Positions 1-6,794 of a stretch of 28,203 nucleotides of DNA are shown piece by piece. Location of the stretch: the IMG/VR virus record IMGVR_UViG_3300025592_000050, positions 1 through 28,203 of that record; one strand, 5' to 3'. Positions within the stretch are counted from its first letter, which is position 1, and every line of letters begins with the position of its first letter. Source of the DNA: a virus. The position numbers and the translations under genes are program-made. The notes under the pieces are model-generated. The model had not been told where the DNA came from. It did no database searches and worked only from the letters and a program-made list of their open reading frames with translations.

Positions 1-240
1 AGCTATTTCACTAGAACCAACAGCGTCAGCATCTATCTGAGAAGCACCTACACTATTTAAACTAGCTAAAGCACCAGTAGGAATGTCTGATTCCTTAGCT
101 AAAGGAACACCTCCAGCAGTTGATCCATCATGAACTACTACTGTATCCTTACTTGTATCTACAGTGGTTTCGCCAACTGCGCCAGTAAAACTGGCATGCT
201 CGGCGGTTGTTCCACGTCTTAATTGTAATTGTGTTGACAT
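1..240 (-). CDS. Tail fibre protein, N-terminal part (runs off the left edge)
   Basis: Eighty codons are visible from an ATG at 240, with no stop before the window edge. The start overlaps the stop of the preceding gene by one base (TAATG), which suggests translational coupling. The first 45 residues (QLQLRRGT, then GAVGETTVDT and VVVHDGSTAGG) match the short N-terminal module common in phage tail fibre and collar proteins. The same kind of opening, a basic KRT or RRGT followed by a G-E-x-x-x-x stretch, begins the proteins at 2504-4816 and 1803-2339. The later residues (ASQIDADAVGSSEIA) resemble the low-complexity shaft of fibres. It is inferred to be a receptor-binding or fibre-shaft protein. 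The C-terminal, receptor-specific part is outside the window. Confidence 0.75.
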   Translation of the reverse strand, partial: MSTQLQLRRGTTAEHASFTGAVGETTVDTSKDTVVVHDGSTAGGVPLAKESDIPTGALASLNSVGASQIDADAVGSSEIA

Positions 241-593
241 TATGCGATTCCTCCACAGTCCATTGAGCTAAGAACTAAACCTGAAAAAGTTGGACTAGAA
301 TTAGTTGCAACTTGTTGGTTCATGCCATCAGCATAAGTATTTGAATAATTATTAGCTGAAGCTTCTATACCGTCTAGTTTAGTATTTAACGTAGAAGTGA
401 AACTCTCAACGCCTGCATTACTTTCATATGCGGTTTTAATTTCTGTAGCACTTTGATCGGCTGTAGCGCCAACCTCAATGTTATCTAATTTATTACCATC
501 TATAACAAGATCACGGCCATCAACATTACCAGTAACAACAACGTTACCACTAACATTTAAACCGTGTTTAATTTTGAAACTTGAATTGGACAT
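240..593 (-). CDS. Small tail fibre-like protein, 117 aa
   Basis: I chose the ATG at 593 because a GGAGG lies at 604-608, ten bases upstream. A TTG at 602 is in frame but sits almost on the GGAGG, so it is an unlikely start. The N-terminus (GLNVSGNVVVTGNVDGRDLVIDGNKLDNIEVGA) is typical of phage fibre shaft modules with N-V-x-V-x-G-N-V repeats. The middle (KLDGIEASANNYSNTYAD) resembles the 'LDGIE-GATN' fibre repeat. The C-terminus (SSMDCGGIA) looks like a variant of the DGGT(Y/F) ending seen on three neighbouring fibre proteins. No enzyme motif is visible. It lies between two other fibre genes and probably contributes a short trimeric fibre or adaptor. The exact role is unknown. Confidence 0.7.
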   Translation of the reverse strand: MSNSSFKIKHGLNVSGNVVVTGNVDGRDLVIDGNKLDNIEVGATADQSATEIKTAYESNAGVESFTSTLNTKLDGIEASANNYSNTYADGMNQQVATNSSPTFSGLVLSSMDCGGIA

Positions 594-617
594 AGTTTCC
601 AAACCTCCACTATGAGT

Positions 618-642
618 GCCCCCCTAAAGGGGCTTCTTTTTT
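618..642 (+). terminator. Plus-strand-oriented terminator-like hairpin
   Basis: A GCCCC/GGGGC stem (618-622 with 629-633) with a six-base loop is followed on the plus strand by TTCTTTTTT. That is the shape of an intrinsic terminator reading rightwards, against all genes here. Read on the minus strand, the A-tract comes before the stem and no U-tract follows, so it would be only a hairpin in the fibre mRNA. Confidence 0.5.
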
Positions 643-644
643 GA

Positions 645-1790
645 TTAGGCTTCTACTAAAGTACGGATTACTTTAACATTATTGTTAGCACTGATACCTG
701 TGCCTCTTAAACGAACGTTACCACCAGAAATATCTGTAGTAAAGGTTACTAGAGGATTGACGCCTGTATGTAACTGCCCGTACTCTGTTAAGTAAGAGGT
801 ACTACCATCATGTACAATGAGAACTTCGCTTGACTGATACTCAGAGTTGGTAACGTCCTTGATAGATACAAGATACTTAGCTGATCTATAAGATGTAGCT
901 GAGAAAGTATCCATATCACTAATAGAAGTGCCTAGAGAAGTTACAGTAGCTGTATCTAGTGTCGCAACACTATCAATATCAACAACTGAGGCTTCTACAG
1001 TTCCAGCACCACTAATGTCGCTTCCGCCCATTGCAATGTTACCAGTCATTGTACCACCGGCAAGCTCTAATCGAGCATTTAAGGCACTAGTAGTAGAAGC
1101 AGCATAGTTAGCATCATCACCAAGTGCTGCAGCTAACTCATTAAGAGTATCCATAGCTCCTGGAGCGGCATCCACAAGATTAGCAACCTCAGTGGCTACA
1201 AATGCTGTAGTAGCAATCTGAGTAGTATTAGTACTAGCTGCTGCAGTAGGAGCAGTTGGCGTACCTGTTAAATCTGGGCTAGCGTCTAGACTAAGAGTTA
1301 GCTCATTAAGTGCCATAGAGGAGGTTAAATTAGTGCCTCCTGTAATAGTAAATGTATCTGTACCAACTGTTACAGTATCAGAACCTGAATCACCTGCAAC
1401 GGTTAAGTCAGAACTAATTCCGGTTAAGTTTGAACCATCTCCATACACTGTAGTAGCGTGGATTTCAGCCCATTTCTTAGTAGCAGAACCTAAATCGTAT
1501 GTATTAGTAGCATCGGGAATAACATCAGAGGTAAGCTCAGCTAAAATGCTAAGATTATCTGAATTGGCATCACCGAGTGTCAATGTACCGCCATTAGCAG
1601 TCATTGTCCCTGTAATCACAGCGTTTCCGCCTACATACAAATTTTCTTGAGTGGATATACCACCAGTTACTTTAAGAGCACCGGTGGACGTTGAGGTTGA
1701 TGAAGTATTGTCAGTAATTACAATAGCTTTATCGGCTGTAACAGTAGATCCAGTTACAGCAGTAATATTATTAACTTTTAAAGTAGACAT
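645..1790 (-). CDS. Tail fibre protein, 381 aa
   Basis: The start codon is preceded by AAAGGA. The N-terminal 120 residues (STLKVNNITAVTG, then GALKVTGGISTQENLYVGGNAVITG and a YDLGSATKKWAEIHATTVYGDGSNLTG segment) are the beta-repeat shaft typical of phage fibres. The last of these is the 'DLGS-x-x-K-W' element often found before receptor-binding domains. Residues from about 175 carry LTGTPTAPTAA and TTAFVATEVANLVDAAPGAMDTLNELAAALGDD, a widespread fibre repeat. The C-terminal 90 residues (SATSYRSAKYLVSIKDVTNSEYQSSEVLIVHDGS) form a distinct beta-rich domain that I have seen only as a fibre-tip module. It is inferred to be a structural fibre with a C-terminal tip domain. No S74 chaperone domain is present. 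Confidence 0.8.
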   Translation of the reverse strand: MSTLKVNNITAVTGSTVTADKAIVITDNTSSTSTSTGALKVTGGISTQENLYVGGNAVITGTMTANGGTLTLGDANSDNLSILAELTSDVIPDATNTYDLGSATKKWAEIHATTVYGDGSNLTGISSDLTVAGDSGSDTVTVGTDTFTITGGTNLTSSMALNELTLSLDASPDLTGTPTAPTAAASTNTTQIATTAFVATEVANLVDAAPGAMDTLNELAAALGDDANYAASTTSALNARLELAGGTMTGNIAMGGSDISGAGTVEASVVDIDSVATLDTATVTSLGTSISDMDTFSATSYRSAKYLVSIKDVTNSEYQSSEVLIVHDGSTSYLTEYGQLHTGVNPLVTFTTDISGGNVRLRGTGISANNNVKVIRTLVEA

Positions 1791-1802
1791 AATTTTCCTT
1801 TA

Positions 1803-2339
1803 TTATTCGTGCAATACAAACCATGGATCATGGATATATACTGTAGAATTTTCTGATATTGTTAAAGTTGCACCACTATTAATCTGCCAAGGTCCGGACT
1901 GTTCAGCTAAGAAGTATGAAGGTAATGTATAATCATACGAAAGCTGGGTAGCCCAAGCATTTAAAGGATTAGTAGTAGTAGTTAGTGTGGCATTAACCCA
2001 TGATGTACCGTTGTACTGAAGTACATGATCAGCTTCTGGAGTATTAATAGTAATATCAGTCAGACTTGTAAGATTTGTCTTAGCAGTGTCTTCCTGAGCT
2101 TCCCAGATACTAGTAGCAGCATTGTATTTTAGTACTTGACCATCCGAAGGTGAAGCAACACTAACATTATCTAAAGCATTCAACGATCTAGTTGTTAGCT
2201 CTAGGATATTATTAGAGGTGTCTCTAACGTAAAGTTTTTTATCGGCAAGGTTAATTGCAATCTCACCAGCTTCTAAATTGCTGGTGGTAGGCGCATTACC
2301 TGCCGAACTCGTTCTTTTGGGTTTAATCTGTAGTGCCAT
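1803..2339 (-). CDS. Tail fibre / collar protein, 178 aa
   Basis: A strong GGAGGG lies five bases upstream of the ATG. Residues 1-45 (KPKRTSSAGNAPTTSNLEAGEIAINLADKKLYVRD) form the compact N-terminal fibre module found in many tail fibres and in Mtd-like proteins, shared in outline with the proteins starting at 240 and 4816. Two 'G-Q-V-L-K-Y-N-A-x-T-x-x-W' type repeats follow (about 65-85 and 105-120, ending TSIWEAQ and TSWVNAT); these occur in phage collar proteins. The C-terminal 60 residues (PLNAWATQLSYDYTLPSYFLAEQSGPWQI ... YIHDPWFVLHE) are unlike the neighbours and may be the exposed tip. This is the first gene after the structured gap at 2414-2492. Confidence 0.75.
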   Translation of the reverse strand: MALQIKPKRTSSAGNAPTTSNLEAGEIAINLADKKLYVRDTSNNILELTTRSLNALDNVSVASPSDGQVLKYNAATSIWEAQEDTAKTNLTSLTDITINTPEADHVLQYNGTSWVNATLTTTTNPLNAWATQLSYDYTLPSYFLAEQSGPWQINSGATLTISENSTVYIHDPWFVLHE

Positions 2340-2413
2340 ATGGCCCTCCGTTTATTGCTTCGCTATGTAGCGATGAGTTAAAGTTCTCTATATAGAAAAC
2401 TTGATTAACCTGG

Positions 2414-2492
2414 AAATATATGATTCCCAACTTATTTAATACTACTGACGTATTAAATAAGTTGGGAACCGAAGTCCCCAACTCATATATTT
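2414..2492. repeat. Interrupted 28-bp inverted repeat in an intergenic gap
   Basis: The left arm (2414-2441) and its reverse complement on the right (2451-2468 plus 2483-2492) match at all 28 positions. They are separated by a nine-base loop. The only interruption is 14 bases (2469-2482) inserted in the right arm. Those 14 bases create a second hairpin that uses part of the same arm, so two mutually exclusive folds are possible. Confidence 0.85.
2461..2482 (-). terminator. UUCG-capped hairpin, probable terminator or attenuator
   Basis: On the minus strand a nine-base stem beginning GTTGGGGAC is closed by the tetraloop TTCG (C-UUCG-G, an extra-stable type), with one G-U pair. It is followed by TTATTTAAT, a weak U-rich tract. 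It lies 21 bases after the stop of the 770-residue fibre gene. Its 3' arm is also an arm of the larger inverted repeat, so termination could compete with the alternative fold. Confidence 0.6.
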
Positions 2493-2503
2493 TATTTACT
2501 TAC

Positions 2504-4816
2504 TTAGTAAGTACCACCGTCGATAGCATTAGACCATTCTGGAGCAGTTGCACCAGAATTCATTACTAACATCTGTCCTGCAGTACCTTTAGCAAGTTTA
2601 GAAACTGAAGTTGCGCCAGACGCAAACATCATATCACCTACAGTGTAAGACGTAAGTCCTGTACCACCATTGGCTGCTGTTATAGTATCAGCGTTCCAAG
2701 TACCTGTAGAGATAGTACCTACAGTACTAATAGCTGTTTGACCTGCCCAAGCTGTATCAATCTGAACAGTATCAGCATTAACAACGATACCGTTGCCTGC
2801 GCCTACATCTAGAGTGTTACCTAACTTAGTCATACCAGTACCAGCTGTTAGCTGACCTGCACCAGAGAACTGAGTCCAAGTATTAGCATCTGTACCAATA
2901 GTAAGTGCACCATTAGAAGTAACTACAAAACCGCTGTCTGCATTACTTGTACCTTCTTCAACAAATACGAAAGTACCTCCAGATAGCTCACCAGCTGCAT
3001 CCATATCTGAAGCACGAGTAGGAGCTCCCGAAGCAGCAACGACGTATATTCCATTTTCAGAAGCTGTAGCCTGATCCTTAATAAGGATACGGTCTCCAGT
3101 TCCTAAAGTAACTCCGTCAATAGCGAGGCCATTAGTAAAGTCAGAAGCTAAAGTACCTGCAGCAGCAGATGCGGCACGTACTGAATCTTTAACGTCTAAA
3201 CCTTGTTTAGAAGCGTCAACGTAAGCCTTAGTAGCAGCATCAGTAGCTTGTGTTGGAGTAGCAAGATCAGTAATCTTGTTAGAACCCATACTTAGAGCAG
3301 ATGCTTGTGTACCTATAGACGTGATATTAGTCTGTGCAGCAGTGTCTAGAGTACCTGAAAGAGATACAGCAGATAAACTATTAATTCCAGCGATATCTTT
3401 AGAAGCGTCAACTACTAAAGCTTTAGAGGCTGTAGTAGCCCCAGCTGTAACACCTAGCTCAGCAGCAGCAACAACGGCAGCTCCAAGACTAGTAACACCT
3501 GATGCAGAGATACTTACATCTCCAGACATAGCAACAGATTCGAAGCTACTGCCATCAGCAACTAGGAAGTTACCAGCAGTTGCAGTTGCAGTACTAACAT
3601 CATCTAATTCAGATAAGGCATTAGCACCAACGTTAGAAGCTGCAATTTTCTTCATTGCGCCGGCTGATGTATCATAGATCATCATATAATCACCAGCAGC
3701 AGCATTACCTGCTAATTCTGTCTGACCTGTAATTACGTTATCATTTAACATATCCTTCTCTACAGAAGAATTGCTAATAGTGACTACACCAGCGTTAGTC
3801 ATAGTAACGTCGCCAGAAACAGCTACAGAAGCTACGTCTGTTCCATTACCAACTATAACTTTACCATCACCAGAAGCGTCTAAATCAGTAGGGGCTCCAG
3901 CAGCTCCACCGACTTTAACAGTACCCTGAGCCATGTTACCTAGCTTAGCATTAGTTACCTGATCATCGGCAATATTAGCAGTAGTAATAGCACCTGAAGC
4001 AATTTCAGCAGAACCGACTTTTCCAGCCCCAATCTCAGAAGTAATGCTAATATTAGCAGAACCGTCAAAGGAAGCAGAACCTGTAATATCACCAGCTAAA
4101 GCGACAGTGCGAGCAGTGGCAAGAGTAGTTGCAGTATCTGCATTACCCGTTACGTCTCCTGTAACATTTCCTGTAACATTTCCTGTAACAGGTCCAGTAA
4201 ATCCAGTAGCTGAAACAGTACCAGTAACTACAGTAGAGTTACCTATATTAACTGTACCCGCGCCTTTAGCCGTTAAGCTTAAGTCTACGTCTGTACCTGA
4301 ACCCGTTGCTTCAAACTGTGGAGCACTTCCTGCTGCAGCATTCGTAATCTTAACAAAGTTTACAGCTGTTGCAGTCTTACCAAATAGAAGTTGCTCATTT
4401 CCTGAGTCATCCAAGATACCTTTAGCATCATCAACTTGAATGTTGCTGCCATTAGTATCTAGATCTCCACCCAACTGAGGGGCAGTATCTTCTGCTAAAT
4501 TTAGCATTACAGTACCAGCAATATCAGGGAGGTTAATTACACGATCACCTGTTAAAGTTGGGGCAGCTAAAGTTAATGTATCTGAACCTTCTGTAATTAG
4601 AAGAGAACTATCACTAAGAGTAATATCCCCTGTAATCGTATCTCCAACATTGGATACGTACCCTTTAGTACCACCAATTAGAATGCTTCCAGAAGCTCCA
4701 TCTGGGTGTCCAATGTATAAACCATCATTACCGCCTACATAAGCCAACTCACCTGCTGCTAAACCTGCAGGTGCATTAGAAGTTGCGGTTCTTTTAATTT
4801 GAATAGTATTCGCCAT
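2504..4816 (-). CDS. Large tail fibre protein, 770 aa
   Basis: AAGGA precedes the ATG. The N-terminal module (IQIKRTATSNAPAGLAAGELAYVGGNDGLYIGHPDG) is the fibre attachment type shared with nearby genes. Residues about 205-225 carry tandem G-x-V-T-G-N-V-T-G repeats, a triple-stranded fibre shaft signature. A T4-like 'ATPTQATDAATKAYVDA' element follows near 520, then a domain with GDRILIKDQATASENGIYVV, which is common in phage fibres. The end of the protein is low-complexity beta repeats finishing in AIDGGTY. The composition is rich in Ala, Gly, Thr and Ser with almost no Cys. It is the longest fibre gene here and is inferred to be the main side or tip fibre. Host specificity cannot be inferred. 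Confidence 0.85.
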   Translation of the reverse strand: MANTIQIKRTATSNAPAGLAAGELAYVGGNDGLYIGHPDGASGSILIGGTKGYVSNVGDTITGDITLSDSSLLITEGSDTLTLAAPTLTGDRVINLPDIAGTVMLNLAEDTAPQLGGDLDTNGSNIQVDDAKGILDDSGNEQLLFGKTATAVNFVKITNAAAGSAPQFEATGSGTDVDLSLTAKGAGTVNIGNSTVVTGTVSATGFTGPVTGNVTGNVTGDVTGNADTATTLATARTVALAGDITGSASFDGSANISITSEIGAGKVGSAEIASGAITTANIADDQVTNAKLGNMAQGTVKVGGAAGAPTDLDASGDGKVIVGNGTDVASVAVSGDVTMTNAGVVTISNSSVEKDMLNDNVITGQTELAGNAAAGDYMMIYDTSAGAMKKIAASNVGANALSELDDVSTATATAGNFLVADGSSFESVAMSGDVSISASGVTSLGAAVVAAAELGVTAGATTASKALVVDASKDIAGINSLSAVSLSGTLDTAAQTNITSIGTQASALSMGSNKITDLATPTQATDAATKAYVDASKQGLDVKDSVRAASAAAGTLASDFTNGLAIDGVTLGTGDRILIKDQATASENGIYVVAASGAPTRASDMDAAGELSGGTFVFVEEGTSNADSGFVVTSNGALTIGTDANTWTQFSGAGQLTAGTGMTKLGNTLDVGAGNGIVVNADTVQIDTAWAGQTAISTVGTISTGTWNADTITAANGGTGLTSYTVGDMMFASGATSVSKLAKGTAGQMLVMNSGATAPEWSNAIDGGTY

Positions 4817-4862
4817 ACTTTAATTCCTTTTTTTAATTCTTTGTGTTAGTAAACACAGTGTA

Positions 4863-4884
4863 AAATATTTTTCGAAAAATATTT
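4863..4884. repeat. Perfect 22-bp AT palindrome, with a neighbouring hairpin
   Basis: The half-site AAATATTTTTC is followed directly by its exact reverse complement. The palindrome overlaps the stop codon of the gene at 4883-5368. A second hairpin (TGTGTT/AACACA, loop AGTA) lies at 4842-4857 in the same gap. Possible roles are a weak terminator, an RNA-processing or stability element, or a protein-binding site; the sequence does not decide. Confidence 0.6.
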
Positions 4885-5368
4885 AGAACGTACCACCGTC
4901 CATTGCTATGGTATCAAAATCACCTGAGAGAGCATCTGCTAATACAAATAACTCCCATTCAGAATTTCTATATACCTTCATTTGGTTATTAGTCGTGTCA
5001 TACCAAAGATCCCCTTCATCTACAGCACCTCCGGTAGGTGCTGATCCAGCTCTCCACGCATTATCTGCTAATTCATTTAAAGCGTCTTGAACATTCGTGG
5101 ATGCAATACTGCCGTGTGGGCTATAAGAAACACCTCCAGCATTATTTACGGAACCAATTTGGTTATCTACGTATGTTTTTACGGCTCTTTCAGTAGAAAC
5201 TGCAGTATCGCTGTTCCCTACTAATGTGCCCTCTGTGCTGAACTCGCTAATTGCTACCCCATTAGGTAGGGTTAGAGTTGCTGCAGTAGTTAAGCGCATA
5301 TCACTTACAACTTCGACATATGTATTCCTGTAAGAATCCAGTTTATCGAGTTTAATTTTATTTCCCAT
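4883..5368 (-). CDS. Fibre-associated protein, 161 aa, paralog of the 118-aa gene upstream
   Basis: GGAG lies about nine bases before the ATG. Residues 1-75 (a beta-rich segment ending TERAVKTYVDNQIGS, the T4-type 'AVKTYVD' fibre element) are specific to this gene. From about residue 80 onward it parallels the protein encoded just upstream: S-P-H-G-S-I-A-S-T-N-V-Q-D-A-L-N-E-L, then VDEGDLWYDTTNNQMKV and the ending MDGGTF. The WYDTTNN element also appears as WWLDTGTNQLKIRN in the S74 protein. It has no catalytic motif. It is inferred to be a short fibre, collar or adaptor protein that arose by duplication of its neighbour. Confidence 0.75.
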   Translation of the reverse strand: MGNKIKLDKLDSYRNTYVEVVSDMRLTTAATLTLPNGVAISEFSTEGTLVGNSDTAVSTERAVKTYVDNQIGSVNNAGGVSYSPHGSIASTNVQDALNELADNAWRAGSAPTGGAVDEGDLWYDTTNNQMKVYRNSEWELFVLADALSGDFDTIAMDGGTF

Positions 5369-5391
5369 TATTGTTGCTCCAGTACATTATG

Positions 5392-5748
5392 CTAATAAGT
5401 ACCTCCATCCATACCTACATCGGGATAATTTCCACTATCCCCGTCTGATTTAGTATCGGATAATTGATTGGATAAGACAAGTTCCTCCCATTCATTACTC
5501 CTTCGCACCATTAGTTTATTATTGGTAGTGTCATACCAAGTATCTCCTTCATCTACTGAATGAGCAGCAGCATCAGGTGCAATAGCTTGATTATAAGCAT
5601 TATCTATTAACTCTTCTAGAGCTCCTTGAACGGTAGTTGAAGAAATACTTCCATGAGGGGTAAACGCCATTATTCCAGCACCTCCAATAGTAGAGGTAGT
5701 TGTTACTACTATATCTGAGGTTTCTGCTACAGTAATGACTATAGACAT
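5392..5748 (-). CDS. Fibre-associated protein, 118 aa
   Basis: GAGGAGA precedes the ATG. This is the first gene downstream of the consensus promoter at 5802-5830, with a leader of about 47 bases. The protein consists of a 25-residue beta-strand opening, then the T-P-H-G-S-I-S-S-T-T-V-Q-G-A-L-E-E-L element, VDEGDTWYDTTNNKLMV, and the ending MDGGTY. The last 90 residues align by eye with the C-terminal half of the 161-residue neighbour, so the two are paralogs. The first motif is widespread in phage structural proteins, where it follows fibre shafts. Its function is inferred only from context. Confidence 0.75.
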   Translation of the reverse strand: MSIVITVAETSDIVVTTTSTIGGAGIMAFTPHGSISSTTVQGALEELIDNAYNQAIAPDAAAHSVDEGDTWYDTTNNKLMVRRSNEWEELVLSNQLSDTKSDGDSGNYPDVGMDGGTY

Positions 5749-5801
5749 ATTAGGTTCTCCTCTTAAAAAAATCTTGTATCAAAACTTCTATTGATATGAG
5801 A

Positions 5802-5830
5802 ATTATAACACAATATACCTGCATTGTCAA
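5802..5830 (-). promoter_or_regulatory. Consensus extended -10 sigma70 promoter for the fibre genes
   Basis: TTGACA (5825-5830), a 17-bp spacer and TATAAT (5802-5807) match the sigma70 consensus perfectly, and a TG one base upstream of the -10 gives an extended -10. An AT-rich run upstream could act as an UP element. The expected start site is near 5795, about 47 bases before the gene at 5748. Most of the spacer is shared with the promoter at 13946-13974. Confidence 0.88.
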
Positions 5831-5851
5831 TAAAAATTTTTCGAAGGTTCA

Positions 5852-6190
5852 CTAGGTAGTTACCTCGGAGGCAATCGTTACTCTACCCTGTAATAATCTT
5901 ATTACAGTACCATCTATATGTTCCATTTCTACGTCATAGGTTTCAATCCCGACATCCATACCTGTAGTAGCACTAGCAGATAAAACAGCCTTAAATATAC
6001 CATTAGGTAAGTCTAAATCTATCATACTAAAGGTAGCTGAAGGTCCATCTGCATAAGCAGACTTTTTGATTTGACCCCTAAAAGACCACCCTGTTAAATC
6101 CTTGTTCGTACCTGCGGGCTCATCTAACGATAGTGTCATTTCGAAAGTGGATCCTTGTTCAATAACTATATGGTGTTTTCCTGCGGACAT
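5852..6190 (-). CDS. Small beta-sandwich tail accessory protein, 112 aa
   Basis: AGGAG is correctly placed before the ATG, which lies two bases beyond the stop of the S74 gene. The sequence (HIVIEQGSTFEMTLSL, LTGWSFRGQIKKS, then GIFKAVLSASATT and YDVEMEH, with a closing V-I-R-L-L-Q-G-R-V-T-I) alternates polar and hydrophobic residues as in a beta-sandwich. The Q-G-S-T-F opening and the R-L-L-Q-G-x-V-x-I ending are typical of small phage proteins encoded beside tail tip genes, similar in style to BppU N-terminal domains. It is probably a baseplate or fibre-attachment subunit. I cannot assign a precise family. Confidence 0.65.
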   Translation of the reverse strand: MSAGKHHIVIEQGSTFEMTLSLDEPAGTNKDLTGWSFRGQIKKSAYADGPSATFSMIDLDLPNGIFKAVLSASATTGMDVGIETYDVEMEHIDGTVIRLLQGRVTIASEVTT

Positions 6191-6191
6191 C

Positions 6192-6782
6192 TTAAACTCC
6201 TAAACTAGCTTCAAGCTCTTGTATTCGGTTATTTTGAATATCTAATAAGGACTTTAGTTCTTTTATGGACTCTACTAGTATAGATGTTAACTTACTATAC
6301 TGAATACCTTCCGTATTGGGAGAGACTAAATCAGGATATACCTTTTCTACTTCTTCTGCTATCAAACCTATTTCGTGCTTGCCAGTAGCTATTCGGTCAT
6401 ACTCGACACCCTGTAATTTAACTAATTTTTTTAATTGATTAGTTATGGGTTTGATATTTTTCTTGAACCTTTTAGAAGAAGTCTCTACCAAGGTACCTGT
6501 AACAGTTAGATTATCTGCATACAAATCATTATACCCTGTGGTATTGATTGTAGCAAGAGACAACCAACCACTATTTGCTGAGTTACGTATTTTTAACTGA
6601 TTTGTTCCTGTATCTAACCACCACTGATAAGGTTGAGTTACGCCTAAAGTGCTCACATTACTGAGGTCACTTGGATCTGTTGCTCCACTACATTTAGAAG
6701 CTGCAGATGCTAAAGAGTTATTTAAATCTGTCCGTATTTGCGGAAAGAAGTCATTTGCTATATTATAATCGTGTTGAGACAT
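6192..6782 (-). CDS. Fibre tip protein with C-terminal peptidase S74 (intramolecular chaperone) domain, 196 aa
   Basis: AAGGA precedes the ATG. Residues 45-80 hold the WWLDTGTNQLKIRN element and 88-100 a short shaft strand (YADNLTVTGTLVETSS). From residue 101 the sequence is a peptidase S74 domain: TSSKRFKKNIKPI, then IGLIAEEVEKVYPDLV and YSKLTSILVESIKELK, with a terminal coiled coil. In the family a Ser-Lys dyad with S-x-x-x-x-K spacing releases the chaperone after trimer folding. By alignment to that pattern Ser102 and Lys107 are the likely pair, with Ser103/Lys108 as the alternative. The fibre part in front is unusually short, about 100 residues. It lies directly after J, so it may form a stubby central fibre or act on other fibres in trans. 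Confidence 0.88.
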   Translation of the reverse strand: MSQHDYNIANDFFPQIRTDLNNSLASAASKCSGATDPSDLSNVSTLGVTQPYQWWLDTGTNQLKIRNSANSGWLSLATINTTGYNDLYADNLTVTGTLVETSSKRFKKNIKPITNQLKKLVKLQGVEYDRIATGKHEIGLIAEEVEKVYPDLVSPNTEGIQYSKLTSILVESIKELKSLLDIQNNRIQELEASLGV

Positions 6783-6794
6783 ATATGTTTTCCT

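Noticed and set aside
600-602. TTG start giving METMSNSS for the gene ending at 240
   Set aside because: It lies one base from the GGAGG; the ATG at 593 has the correct spacing.
1551-1584. TTGACA-18-GATAAT promoter-like pattern on the minus strand
   Set aside because: It is inside a fibre coding sequence, has no TG extension and a non-optimal spacer, and lacks the spacer sequence shared by the two intergenic promoters.
1333-1932. Plus-strand open frames opposite the fibre genes (1333-1650, 1651-1932, and similar ones at 3276, 4044, 15355, 19759)
   Set aside because: They lie wholly opposite well-supported genes, have no ribosome binding sites, and their composition (Val/Pro/Ala-rich or Ser/Leu-rich) is that of antisense shadow of repetitive coding sequence.
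2382-2401. Imperfect palindrome around TCTATATAGA as a promoter for the gene at 1803-2339
   Set aside because: No -35 element at suitable distance and one mismatch in the arms; not enough to call.
4119-4200. Short DNA direct repeats (TGTAACATTTCC) as a CRISPR-like array
   Set aside because: They encode the V-T-G-N fibre shaft repeats in frame and have no spacers.
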